Part shown: one piece after another, positions 22,801-34,300 of the stretch
Layout: each line of letters begins with the position of its first letter
Position numbering within the stretch: position 1 is the stretch's first letter
Origin: Hippophae tibetana
Taxonomy: Eukaryota > Streptophyta > Magnoliopsida > Rosales > Elaeagnaceae
NCBI GenBank assembly: GCA_037013495.1
Contig: CM072810.1
Span: 54,298,843 to 54,362,842 of the forward strand
Length of the DNA: 64,000 bases
Direction of reading: 5' to 3'
The notes under the pieces: generated by a model
Databases searched by the model: none
What the model saw: only the letters and a program-made list of their open reading frames with translations
Told to the model about the DNA's origin: nothing
Translations under genes and position numbers: made by a program

Positions 22801-25290
22801 TAAGTTTGGTATCAAAACATGATCTCAGGTTCGAATCGCATAAAAACCCAAGTTCGATATGAATTTTACCTTAAAAGAGACGGAATGATGCAACCGAGAT
22901 AAGTACCATCCCTAGGCTCGTTGTTGTGGGTAACCTTTCAATGTTGTTTCCAAGGGTCATTTAGAATGACTTGTGTCGTGCATGGGGGAAAACATCCTCG
23001 TGACTTGGTGTGAGCTTTGAACGAGGATTAAGTGTGATAGTTCAAGCGTCCAGTATTGAAAGCTTAAGCTTTAGGTAGGAAGGATTAGCTATTTTTCATA
23101 TGTTTGGTATCAAAACATGATCTCAGGTTCGAATCCCACAAAAGCCCTAGTTCGAGATGAATTTCCCTTAAAAGAGACGGAATGACACAACCTAGGTAAG
23201 TACCATCCCTGGGGTCGTTGTTGTGGGAAACCTTTCTATGTTGTTTCCAAGGGTCATTTAGAATGACTTGTGTCGTTCATGGGGGGTAACATCCTCATGA
23301 CTTGGAGTGAGCTTTGAACAAGGATTAAGTGTGATAGTTCAAGCGTCCCGTATTGAAAGCTTAAGCTTTAGGTAGGAAGGATTAGCTATTTTTCATATGT
23401 TTGGTATCAAAACATGATCTCAGGTTCGAATCCCACAAAAGCCCTAGTTCGAGATGAATTTCCCTTAAAAGAGACGGAATGATGCAACAAAGATAAGTAC
23501 CATCCCGGGGGTCGTTGTTGTGGGAAACCTTTCTATGTTGTTTCCAAGGGTCGTTTAGAATGATTTGTGTCGTTCATGGGGGGTAACATCCTCATGACTT
23601 GGAGTGAGCTTTGAACAAGGATTAAGTGTGATAGTTCAAGTGTCCCGTATTGAAAGCTTAAGCTTTAGGTAGGAAGGATTAGCTATTTTTCCTATGTTTG
23701 CTATGAAAACATGATCTCAGGTTCGAATCGCATAAAAACAAAAGTTCGATATGAATTTTCAATAAAAGAGGTTGAATGATGCAACCCAGTTAAGTACCAT
23801 CCCTGGGCTCGTTGTTGTGGGTAACCTTTCAATGTTGTCTCCAAGGGTCATTTAGATTGACTTGTGTCGTTCATGGGGGAAAACATCCTCGTGACTTGCT
23901 GTGAGCTTTGAACGAGGATTAAGTGTGATAGTTCAAGCTTCCCGTATTTAAATCTTAAGCTTTAGGTAGGAAGGATTAGCTATTTTTCCTATGTTTGGTA
24001 TGAAAACATTATCTCAAGCTCGAATCCCACAAAAGCACAAGTTCGAGATGAATTTCCCTAAAAAGAGACGGAATGACGCAACCAAGGTAAGTAGCATCCC
24101 TGTGCTCGTTGTTGTGGGTAACCTTTCTATGTTGTTTCCAATGGTCATTTAGAATGACTTGTGTCGTGCATGGGGGGAAACATCCTCGTGACTTGGTGTG
24201 AGCTTTGAACGAGGATTAAGTGTTATAGTTCAAGCGTCCCGTATTGAAACATAAGCTTTAGGTAGGAAGGATTAGCTATTTTTCGTATGTTTGGTATCAA
24301 AACATGATCTCAGGTTCGAATCAAATAAAAACCCAAGTTCGAGGTGAATTTTACCTTAAAAGAGACGGAATGATGCAACCGAGGTAAGTACCATCCCTGG
24401 GCTCGTTGTTGTGGGTAACCTTTCAATGTTGTTTCCAAGGGTCATTTAGAATGACTTGTGTCATGCATGTGGGGAAACATTTTTGTGACTTGGTGTGAGC
24501 TTTGAACGAGGAATAAATGTGACAGTTCAAGCGTCCCGAATTGAATGCTTAAGCTTTAGGTAGGAAGGATTATCTATTTTTCATATGTTTGGTATCAAAA
24601 CATGATCTCAGGTTCGAATCCCACAAAATCCCTAGTTCGAGATGAATTTCCCTTAAAAGAGACGGAATGACGCAACCTAGGTAAGTACCATCCCTGGGGT
24701 CGTTGTTGTGGGAAAGCTTTCTATGTTGTTTCCAAGGGTCATTTAGAATGACTTGTGTTGTTCATGGGGGGTAACATCCTCGTGACTTGGTGTGAACTTT
24801 GAACGAGGAATAAATGTGATAGTTCAAGCATCTCGAATTGAATGCTTAAGCTTTAGGTAGGAATTATTAGCTATTTTTCATATGTTTGGTATCAAAACAT
24901 GATCTCAGGTTCGAATCCAATAAAAACCCAAATTCGAGATGAATTTCCCATAAAAGAGACGGAATGACGCAACCTAGGTAAGTACCATCCCTGGGGTCGT
25001 TGTTGTGGGTAGCCTTTCTATGTTGTTTCCAAGGGTCATTTAGAATGACTTGTGTCGTTCATAGGGGGTAACCTCCTCGTGACTTGGAGTGAGCTTTGAA
25101 CAAGGATTAAGTGTGATAGTTCAAGCGTCCCGTATTGAAAGCTTAAACTTTAGGTAGGAAGTATTAGCTATTTTTCCTATGTTTGGTATCAAAACATGAT
25201 CTCAAGCTCGAATCCCACAAAAGCCCTAGTTCGAGATGAATTTCCCTTAAAAGAGACGGAATGACGCAACCCAGGTAAGTACCATCCCTG
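19800..25290 (-). repeat. 23.3-kb super-repeat, inverted copy
   Basis: Read backwards, this stretch follows the right block 31327-36820: paired positions add up to about 56605. Examples are 25278 with 31327, 24980 with 31626, 24090 (rare 'gtagcatccc') with 32513 ('gggatgctac'), 23795 with 32810, and 19788 with 36816. In between the sum drifts to about 57205 and 55115, so single monomers or small groups were gained or lost. With the inversion undone, the constant sum becomes a direct repeat at about 23.3 kb, roughly 79 monomers. Confidence 0.8.
24680..25195 (-). repeat. 1189-bp-offset duplication, copy 1
   Basis: About 515 bp with the rare words 'gggaaagctttc', 'aagcatctcgaa' and 'aattattagc' reappears at about 25869-26384, four monomers further on. 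Identity ends near 'atgatctcaagc' here against 'atgatctcaggt' in the partner. Confidence 0.85.
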
Positions 25291-25868
25291 GGGTCGTTGT
25301 TGTGGGAAACCTTTCTATGTTGTTTCCAAGGGTCATTTAGAATGACTTGTGTCGTTCATGGGGGGGTAACATCCTCGTGACTTGGAGTGAGCTTTGAACA
25401 AGGATTAAGTGTGATAGTTCAAGCGTCCCGTATTGAAAGCTTAAGCTTTAGGTAGGAAGGATTAGCTATTTTTCATATGTTTGGTATCAAAACATGATCT
25501 GAGGTTCGAATCCCACAAAAGCCCTAGTTCGAGATGAAGTTCCCTTAAAAGAGATGTAATGATGCAACCAAGGTAAGTACCATCCCTGGGGTCGTTGTTG
25601 TGGGTAACCTTTCTATGTTGTTTACAAGGGTCGTTTGGAATGACTTGTGTCGTTCATGGGGCGTAACATCCTCGTGACTTGGAGTGAGCTTTGAACAAGG
25701 ATTAAGTGTGATAGTTCAAGCGTCCCGTATTGAAAGCTTAAACTTTAGGTAGGAAGGATTAGCTATTTTTCGTATGTTCTGTTTCAAAACATTATCTCAG
25801 GCTCGAATCCCATAAAAGCACAAGTTCGTGATGAATTTGGCTTAAAAGAGACGGAATGACGCAACCCA

Positions 25869-26384
25869 GGTAAGTACCATCCCTGGGGTCGTTGTTGTGG
25901 GAAAGCTTTCTATGTTGTTTCCAAGGGTCATTTAGAATGACTTGTGTTGTTCATGGGGGGTAACATCCTCGTGACTTGGTGTGAACTTTGAACGAGGAAT
26001 AAATGTGATAGTTCAAGCATCTCGAATTGAATGCTTAAGCTTTAGGTAGGAATTATTAGCTATTTTTCATATGTTTGGTATCAAAACATGATCTCAGGTT
26101 CGAATCCAATAAAAACCCAAATTCGAGATGAATTTCCCATAAAAGAGACGGAATGACGCAACCTAGGTAAGTACCATCCCTGGGGTCGTTGTTGTGGGTA
26201 GCCTTTCTATGTTGTTTCCAAGGGTCATTTAGAATGACTTGTGTCGTTCATAGGGGGTAACCTCCTCGTGACTTGGAGTGAGCTTTGAACAAGGATTAAG
26301 TGTGATAGTTCAAGCGTCCCGTATTGAAAGCTTAAACTTTAGGTAGGAAGTATTAGCTATTTTTCCTATGTTTGGTATCAAAAC
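25869..26384 (-). repeat. 1189-bp-offset duplication, copy 2
   Basis: This is the partner of 24680-25195. At its right edge the sequence switches directly to the monomers shared with the 2.98-kb region, so this edge is also the seam of the 26.38-28.29 kb copy. Confidence 0.85.
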
Positions 26385-28290
26385 ATGATCTCAGGTTCGA
26401 ATCGCATAAAAACCCAAGTTCGATATGAATTTCCCTTAAAAGAGACGGAATGATGCAACCGAGGTAAGTACCATCCCTGCACTCGTTGTTGTAGGTAACC
26501 TTTCTATGTTGTTTCCAAGGGTCATTTTGAATGACTTGTGTCGTGCATGGTGGAAAACATCCTCGTGAAATGGTGTGAGCTTTGAACGAGGATTAAGTGT
26601 GATAGTGCAAGCGTCCCGTATTGAAATCTTATGCTTTAGGTAGTAAGGATTAGCTATTTTTCATATGTTTGGTATCAAAACATGATCTCAGGTTCGAATC
26701 CCATAATAGCCCAAGTTCGTGATAAATTTCCCTTAAAAGAGATAGAATGATGCAACCGAGGTAAGTACCATTCCTAGGCTAGTTGTTGTGGGTAACCTTT
26801 CTATGTTGTTTCTAAGGGTCATTTAGAATGACTTGTGGGGTGCATGGGAGGTAACATCCTCGTGACTTGGAGTGAGCTTTGAACGAGGATTTAGTGTGAC
26901 AGTTCAAGCGTCCCGAATTGAATACTTAAGCTTTAGGTAGGAAGGATTAGCTATTTCTCGTATGTTCTGTTTCAAAACATTATCTCTGGCTCGAATCCCA
27001 TAAAAGGACAACTTCGAGATGAATTTGCATTAAAAAAGACGGAATGACGCAACCCAGGTAAGTACCATCCCTGGGCTCGTTGTTGTGGGTAACCTTTAAA
27101 TGTTATTTCCAAGGGTCATTTAGAATGACTTGTGTCGTTCATGGGGGAAAACATCCTCGTGACTTGGTGTGAGCTTTGAACGAGGATTAAGTGTTATAGT
27201 TCAAGCGTCCCGTATTGCAATCTTAAGCTTTAGGTAGGAAGGATTAGCTATTTTTCGTATGTTTGGTATCAAAACATGATCTTAGGTTCGAATCAAATAA
27301 AAACCCAAGTTCGAGGTGAATTTCCCTTGAAAAAGATGCAATGATGCAATCGAGGTAAGTACCATCCCTGCGCTCGTTGTTGTGGGTAACCTTTCTATGT
27401 TGTTTCCAAGGGTCATTTAGAATGACTTGTGTCGTGCATGGTGGAAAACATTCTCGTGACGTGGTGTGAGCTTTGAACGAGGATTAAGTGTGACAGTTCA
27501 AGCGTCCCGTATTGAAATCTTAAGCTTTAGGTAGGAAGGATTAGCTATTTTTTGTATGTTTGGTATCAAAACATGATGTCCGGTGCGAATCTCATAAAAA
27601 CCCAAATTCGAGATGAATTTCGCTTAAAAGAGACGGAAGGACGCAACCTAGTTAAGTACCATCCCTGGGCTCGTTGTTGTGGGTAACCTTTCAATGTTGT
27701 CTCCAAGGGTCATTTAGATTGACTTGTGTCGTTCATAGGGGAAAACATCCCCGTGACTTGCTGTGAGCTTTGAACGAGGATTAAGTGTGATAGTTCAAGC
27801 TTCCCGTATTGAAATCTTAAGCTTTAGGTAGGAAGGATTAGCTATTTTTCCTTTGTTTGGTATGAAAACATTATCTCAAGCTCGAATCCCACAAAAGCAC
27901 AAGTTCGAGATGAATTTCTCTAAAAAGAGACGGAATGACGCAACCAAGTTAAGTAGCATCCCTGTGCTCGTTGTTGTGGGTAACCTTTCTATGTTGTTTC
28001 CAATGGTCATTTAGAATGACTTGTGTCGTGCATGGGGGGAAACATTCTCGTGACTTGGTGTGAGCTTTGAATGAGGATTAAGTGCGATAGTTAAAGGGTC
28101 CCGTATTGAAACATAAGCTTTAGGTAGGAAGGATTAGCTATTTTTCTTACGTTTGGTATCAAAACATGATCTCAGGTTCGAATAGCATAAAAACCCAAGT
28201 TCGATATGAATTTTACCTTAAAAGAGACGGAATGATGCAACCGAGGTAAGTACCATCCCTGGGCTCGTTGTTGTGGGTAACCTTTCAATG
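26380..28290 (-). repeat. Copy of the 2.98-5.18 kb segment, about 23.1-23.4 kb away
   Basis: Marker words match at 23401 bp (3081 with 26482, 3369 with 26770) and then at about 23104-23106 bp (3841 with 26945, 4851 with 27957). The step down by one monomer shows a monomer lost in this copy. Its second half is also shared with 10187-11390, so this 1.2-kb stretch exists three times in the window. The offset agrees with the 23.3-kb super-repeat. Confidence 0.85.
27935..28265 (-). repeat. Two-monomer tandem duplication, copy 1
   Basis: The rare words 'agttaagtagcatccc', 'taaagggtcccg', 'gaaacataagc' and 'tcttacgtttgg' occur here and again 594 bp later (27957 and 28551), two monomers apart. The neighbouring unit between them is of a different subtype. 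Confidence 0.85.
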
Positions 28291-28529
28291 TTGTTTCCAA
28301 GGGTCATTTAGAATGACTTGTGTCATTCATGGGGGAAAACATCCTCGTGATTTGGAGTGAGCTTTGAACGAGGATTAAGTGTGACAGTTCAAGTGTCCCG
28401 TATTGAAAGCTTAAGCTTTAGGGAGGAAGGATTAGCTATTTTTCCTATGTTTGGTATCAAAACATTATCTCAGGCTCGAATCCCATAAAAGCCCTAGGTC
28501 GAGATGAATTTCCCTTAAAAGAGACGGAA

Positions 28530-28860
28530 TGACGCAACCAAGTTAAGTAGCATCCCTGTGCTCGTTGTTGTGGGTAACCTTTCTATGTTGTTTCCAATGG
28601 TCATTTAGAATGACTTGTGTCGTGCATGGGGGGAAACATTCTCGTGACTTGGTGTGAGCTTTGAATGAGGATTAAGTGCGATAGTTAAAGGGTCCCGTAT
28701 TGAAACATAAGCTTTAGGTAGGAAGGATTAGCTATTTTTCTTACGTTTGGTATCAAAACATGATCTCAGGTTCGAATAGCATAAAAACCCAAGTTCGATA
28801 TGAATTTTACCTTAAAAGAGACGGAATGATGCAACCGAGGTAAGTACCATCCCTGGGCAT
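28530..28860 (-). repeat. Two-monomer tandem duplication, copy 2
   Basis: This is the partner of 27935-28265 with the same set of rare words. In the related segments at 4.85 and 11.06 kb this unit is present once, so the 594-bp step arose locally. Confidence 0.85.
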
Positions 28861-31126
28861 GTTGTTGTGGGTAACCTTCCTATGTTGTTTCCAAGGGTCA
28901 TTTAGAATGACTTATGTCGTTCAATGGGGGTAACATCCTCGTGACTTGGTGTGAGCTTTGAACGAGGATTAAGTGTGACAATTCAAGCGTCCCGAATTGA
29001 AAGCTTAAGCTAAAGGTAGGAAGGATTAGCTATTTTTCGTATGTTTGGTATCAAAACATGATCTCAGGTTCGAATACAATAAAAACCCAAGTTCTAGATG
29101 AATTTCCCTTAAAAGAGATGGAATGACGCAACACAGGTAAGTACCATCTATGGGGTCGTTGTTGTGGGTAACCATTCTGTGTTGTTTCCAAGGGTCATTT
29201 AGAATGACTTGTGTCGTTCATTGATGGGTAACATCCTCGTGACTTGGAGTGAGCTTTGAACAAGGATTAAGTGTGATAGTTCAAGCGACCCGTATTGAAA
29301 GCTTAAGTTTTAGGTAGGAAGGATTAGTTATTTTTCATATGTTTGGTATCAAAACATGATCTCAGGTTCGAATCAAATAAAAACCCAAATTCGAGATGAA
29401 TTTCCCTTAAAAGAGACGGAATGACGCAACCTAGGTAAGTACCATCCCTAGGGTCGTTGTTGTGGGTAACCATTCTATGTTGTTTCCAAGGGTCATTTAG
29501 AATGACTTGTGTCGTTCATAGAGGGTAACCTCCTCGTGACTTGGAGTGAGCTTTGAACAAGGATTAAGTGTGATAGTTCAAGCGTCCCGTATTGAAAGCT
29601 TAAACTTTAGGTAGGAAGTATTAGCTATTTTTCCTATGTTTGGTATCAAAACATGATCTCAAGCTCGAATCCCACAAAAGCCCTAGTTCGAGATGAATTT
29701 CCCTTAAAAGAGACGGAATGACGCAACCTAGGTAAGTACCATCCCTGGGGTCGTTGTTGTGGGAAACCTTTCTATGTTGTTTCCAAGGGTCATTTAGAAT
29801 GACTTGTGTCGTTCATTGGGGGGTAACATCCTCGTGACTTGGAGTGAGCTTTGAACAAGGATTAAGTGTGATAGTTCAAGCGTCCCGTATTGAAAGCTTA
29901 AGCTTTAGGTAGGAAGGATTACCTATTTTTCATATGTTTGGTATCAAAACATGATCTGGGGTTCGAATCCCACAAAAGCCCTAGTTCGAGATGAATTTCC
30001 CTTAAAAGAGATGGAATGATGCAACCAAGGTAAGTACCATCCCTGGGGTCGTTGTTGTGGGTAACCTTTCTATGTTGTTTACAAGGGTCGTTTGGAATGA
30101 CTTGTGTCGTTCATGGGGGGTAACATCCTCGTGACTTGGAGTGAGCTTTGAACGAGGATTAAGTGTTATAGTTCAAGCGTCCCGTATTGAAATCTTAAGC
30201 TTTAGGTAGTAAGGATTAGCTATTTTTCATATGTTTGGTATCAAAACATGATCTCAGGTTCGAATCCCATAATAGCCCAAGTTCGTGATAAATTTCCCTT
30301 AAAAGAGATAGAATGATGCAACCGAGGTAAGTACCATTCCTAGGCTAGTTGTTGTGGGTAACCTTTTTATGTTGTTTCCAAGGGTCATTTAGAATGACTT
30401 GTGTGGTGCATGGGAGGTAACATTCTCGTGACTTGGTGTAAGCTTTGAACGAGGAATAAGTGTGACAGTTCAAGCGTCCCGAATTGAATACTTAAGCTTT
30501 AGGTAGGAAGGATTAGCTATTTTTCTTATGTTTGCTATCAAAACATGATCTCAGGTTCAAATCCAATAAAAACCCAAGTTCGAGATGAATTTCCCTTAAA
30601 AGAGACGGAATGACGCAACCGAGGTAAGTACCATCCCTGGGCACGTTGTTGTAGGTAACCTTTCTATGTTGTTTCCCAGGGTCATTTAGAATGACTTGTG
30701 TGGTGCATGGGAGCTAACATTCTCGTGACTTGGAGTGAGCTTTGAACGAGTATTAAGTGTGATAGTTCAAGCGTCCCGAATTGAAAGCTTAAGCTTTAGG
30801 TAGGAAGGATTAGCTATTTCTCGTATGTTCTGTTTCGAAACATTATCTCTTGCTCGAATCCCATAAAAGTACAAGTTCGAGATGAATTTGCATTAAAAAA
30901 GACGTAATGACGCAACCCAGGTAAGTACCATCCCTGGGCTCGTTGTTGTGGGTAACCTTTAAATGTTGTTTCCAAGGGTCATTTAGAATGACTTGTGTCG
31001 TTCATGGGGGAAAACATCCTCGTGACTTGGTGTGAGCTTTGAACGAGGATTATGTGTGATAGTTCAAGCGTCCCGTATTGAAAGCTTAAGCTTTAGGGAG
31101 GAAGGAATAGCTATTTTTCCTATGTT
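28860..31126 (-). repeat. Inverted-block monomers, right end
   Basis: About 7.6 reverse monomers. From about 30170 the order repeats that of 3.24-4.0 kb and 26.6-27.1 kb ('cataatagccc', 'cattcctaggc', 'gggcacgttgttg', 'gcattaaaaaagacg'). The last monomer contains 'gattatgtgtgatag', whose reverse complement matches the rare 'cacacataatcc' near 770 in the left block, as expected if this end was once adjacent to the left block. Confidence 0.8.
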
Positions 31127-31326
31127 TGGTACTTACCTGGGTTGCGTCATTCCGTCTCTTTTAATAGCTTAAGCTTTCAATTCGGGACGCTTGAACTATC
31201 ACACTTAATCCTTGTTCAAAGCTCACTCCAAGTCACGAGGATGTTACCCCCCCATGAACGACACAAGTCATTCTAAATGACCCTTGGAAACAACATAGAA
31301 AGGTTTCCCACAACAACGATCCCAGG
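31125..31326 (+). repeat. Shortened monomer (202 bp) beside right junction
   Basis: Counting from the virtual monomer start at 31125, the next start is 31327, so the unit is 202 bp instead of 297. The text jumps from 'cgtctcttttaa' (monomer position 40) to 'tagcttaagctttc' (about position 137), losing about 95 bp, including the B-box-like and primer-binding-site-like words. The 'aa' and 'agct' shared at the join suggest one or two short-homology deletions. It is the only large internal deletion I noticed in the window. Confidence 0.9.
31127..31131. other. Right inversion junction, 5-bp overlap TGGTA
   Basis: A reverse monomer runs up to 'tatgtttggta' and then the sequence reads as a forward monomer, 'tggtacttacctggg' (monomer positions 3-7 are TGGTA). 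TGGTA is the reverse complement of the TACCA at the left junction. The two sites that were cut are therefore the same two monomer positions, 99-103 and 3-7, swapped as expected for a reciprocal inversion. Confidence 0.95.
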
Positions 31327-34300
31327 GATGGTACTTACCTAGGTTGCGTCATTCCATCTCTTTTAAGGGAAATTCATCTCGAACTAGGGCTTTTGTGGGA
31401 TTCTAGATTGAGATCATGTTTTGATACCAAACATAGGAAAAATAGCTAATACTTCCTACCTAAAGTTTAAGCTTTCAATACGGGACACTTGAACTATCAC
31501 ACTTAATCCTTGTTCAAAGCTCACTCCAAGTCACGAGGAGGTTACCCCCTATGAACGACACAAGTCATTCTAAATGACCCTTGGAAACAACATAGAAAGG
31601 TTACCCACAACAACGACCCCAGGGATGGTACTTACCTAGGTTGCGTCATTCCGTCTCTTTTAAGGGAAATTCATCTCAAATTTGGGTTTTTATTGGATTC
31701 GAACCTGAGATCATGTTTTGATACCAAACAGATGAAAAATAGCTAATAATTCCTACCTAAAGCTTAAGCATTCAATTCGAGATGCTTGAACTATCACATT
31801 TATTCCTCGTTCAAAGTTCACACCAAGTCACGAGGATGTTACCCCCCATGAACAACACAAGTCATTCTAAATGACCCTTGGAAACAACATAGAAAGCTTT
31901 CCCACAACAATGACCCCAGGGATGGTACTTACCTAGGTTGCGTCATTCCGTCTCTTTTAAGGGAAATTCATCTCGAACTAGGGATTTTGTGGGATTTGAA
32001 CCTGAGATCATGTTTTGATACCAAACATATGAAAAATAGATAATCCTTCCTACCTAAAGCTTAAGCATTCAATTCGGGACGCTTGAACTGTCACATTTAT
32101 TCCTCGTTCAAAGCTAACACCAAGTCACAAAAATGTTTCCCCACATGCATGACACAAGTCATTCTAAATGACCCTTGGAAACAACATTGAAAGGTTACCC
32201 ACAACAACGAGCCCAGGAATGGTACTTACCTCGGTTGCATCATTCCGTCTCTTTTAAGGTAAAATTCATATCGAACTTGGGTTTTTATGCTATTCGAACC
32301 TGAGATCATGTTTTGATACCAAACGTAAGAAAAATAGCTAATCCTTCCTACCTAAAGCTTATGTTTCAACACGGGACCCTTTAACTATCGCACTTAATCC
32401 TCGTTCAAAGCTCACACCAAGTCACGAGAATGTTTCCCCCCATGCACGACACAAGTCATTCTAAATGAGCATTGGAAACAACATAGAAAGGTTACCCACA
32501 ACAACGAGCACAGGGATGCTACTTACCTTGGTTGCGTCATTCCGTCTCTTTTTAGGGAAATTCATCTCGAACTTGTGCTTTTGTGGGATTCGAGCTTGAG
32601 ATAATGTTTTCATACCAAACATAGGAAAAATAGCTAATCCTTCCTACCTAAAGCTTAAGATTTAAATACGGGAAGCTTGAACTATCACACTTAATCCTCG
32701 TTCAAAGCTCACAGCAAGTCACGAGGATGTTTTCCCCCATGAACGACACAAGTCAATCTAAATGACCCTTGGAGACAACATTGAAAGGTTACCCACAACA
32801 ACGAGCCCAGGGATGGTACTTAACTGGGTTGCGTCATTCCGTCTCTTTTAAGCGAAATTCATCTCGAATTTGGGTTTTTATGAGATTCGCACCGGACATC
32901 ATGTTTTGATACCAAACATACAAAAAATAACTAATCCTTCCTACCTAAAGCTTAAGATTTCAATACGGGACGCTTGAACTGTCACACTTAATCCTCGTTC
33001 AAAGCTCACACCACGTCACGAGAATGTTTTCCACCATGCACGACACAAGTCATTCTAAATGACCCTTGGAAACAACATAGAAAGGTTACCCACAACAACG
33101 AGCGCAGGGATGGTACTTACCTCGATTGCATCATTGCATCTTTTTCAAGGGAAATTCACCTCGAACTTGGGTTTTTATTTGATTCGAACCTAAGATCATG
33201 TTTTGATACCAAACATACGAAAATTAGCTAATCCTTCCTACCTAAAGCTTAAGATTTCAATACGGGACGCTTGAACTATCACACTTAATCCTCGTTCAAA
33301 GCTCACACCAAGTCACGAGGATGTTTTCCCCCATGCACGACACAAGTCATTCTAAATGACCATTGGAAAAAACATTGAAAGGTAACCCACAACAACGAGC
33401 ACCGGGATGGTACTTACCTTGGTTGCATCATTCCACCTCTTTTAAGGAAAATTCATATCGAACTTTTGTTTTTATGCGATTCGAACCTGAGATCATGTTT
33501 TCATAGCAAACATACTAAAAATAGCTAATCCTTCCTACCTAAAGCTTAAGCTTTCAATACGGGACACTTGAACTATCACACTTAATCCTTGTTCAAAGCT
33601 CACTCCAAGTCACGAGGATGTTCCCCCCATGAACGACACAAATCATTCTAAACGACCCTTGGAAACAACATAGAAAGGTTTCCCACAACAACGACCCCAG
33701 GGATGGTACTTACCTAGGTTGCGTCATTCCGTCTCTTTTAAGGGAAATTCATCTCGAACTAGGGCTTTTGTGGGATTCGAACCTGAGATCATGTTTTGAT
33801 ACCAAACATATGAAAAATAGCTAATCCTTCCTACCTAAAGCTTAAGCTTTCAATACGGGACGCTTGAACTATCACACTTAATCCTTGTTCAAAGCTCACT
33901 CCAAGTCACGAGGATGTTACCCCCCATGAACGACACAAGTCATTCTAAATGACCCTTGGAAACAACATAGAAAGGTTTCCCACAACAACGACCCCAGGGA
34001 TGGTACTTACCTAGGTTGTGTCATTCCGTCTCTTTTAAGGGAAATTCATCTCTTACTAGGGCTTTTGTGGGATTCGAACCTGAGATCATGTTTTGATACC
34101 AAACATATGAAAAATAGCTAATCCTTCCTACCTAAAGCTTAAGCTTTCAATACTGGACGCTTGAACTATCACACTTAATCCTCGTTCAAAGCTCACACCA
34201 ACTCACGAGGATGTTTTCCCCCATGCACGACACAAGTCATTCTAAATGACCCTGGGAAACAACATTGAAAGGTTACCCACAACAACGAGCCCAGGGATGG

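Larger units (their letters stand above)
2177..31131 (-). repeat. Satellite array, inverted block, about 98 reverse monomers
   Basis: This is the same 297-bp family as the flanks, read as the reverse complement: 'aagtaccatccc' here replaces 'gggatggtactt' of the flanks. Orientation is uniform from end to end, with no internal flip and no foreign DNA. It contains a 6.2-kb tandem duplication, a run of four trimers, and a cluster of a 'ccctagttcg' subtype from about 21.36 to 29.98 kb. Both ends are sharp and share the same 5-bp word, so I read it as one inverted segment rather than a separate array. Restoring it to forward orientation rebuilds normal monomers at both ends. Confidence 0.96.

Noticed and set aside
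2177-31131. Two independent arrays of opposite orientation instead of an inversion.
   Set aside because: The two junctions are exactly reciprocal, and the inverted block shares HOR order and rare words with both flanks, which two separate arrays would not explain.
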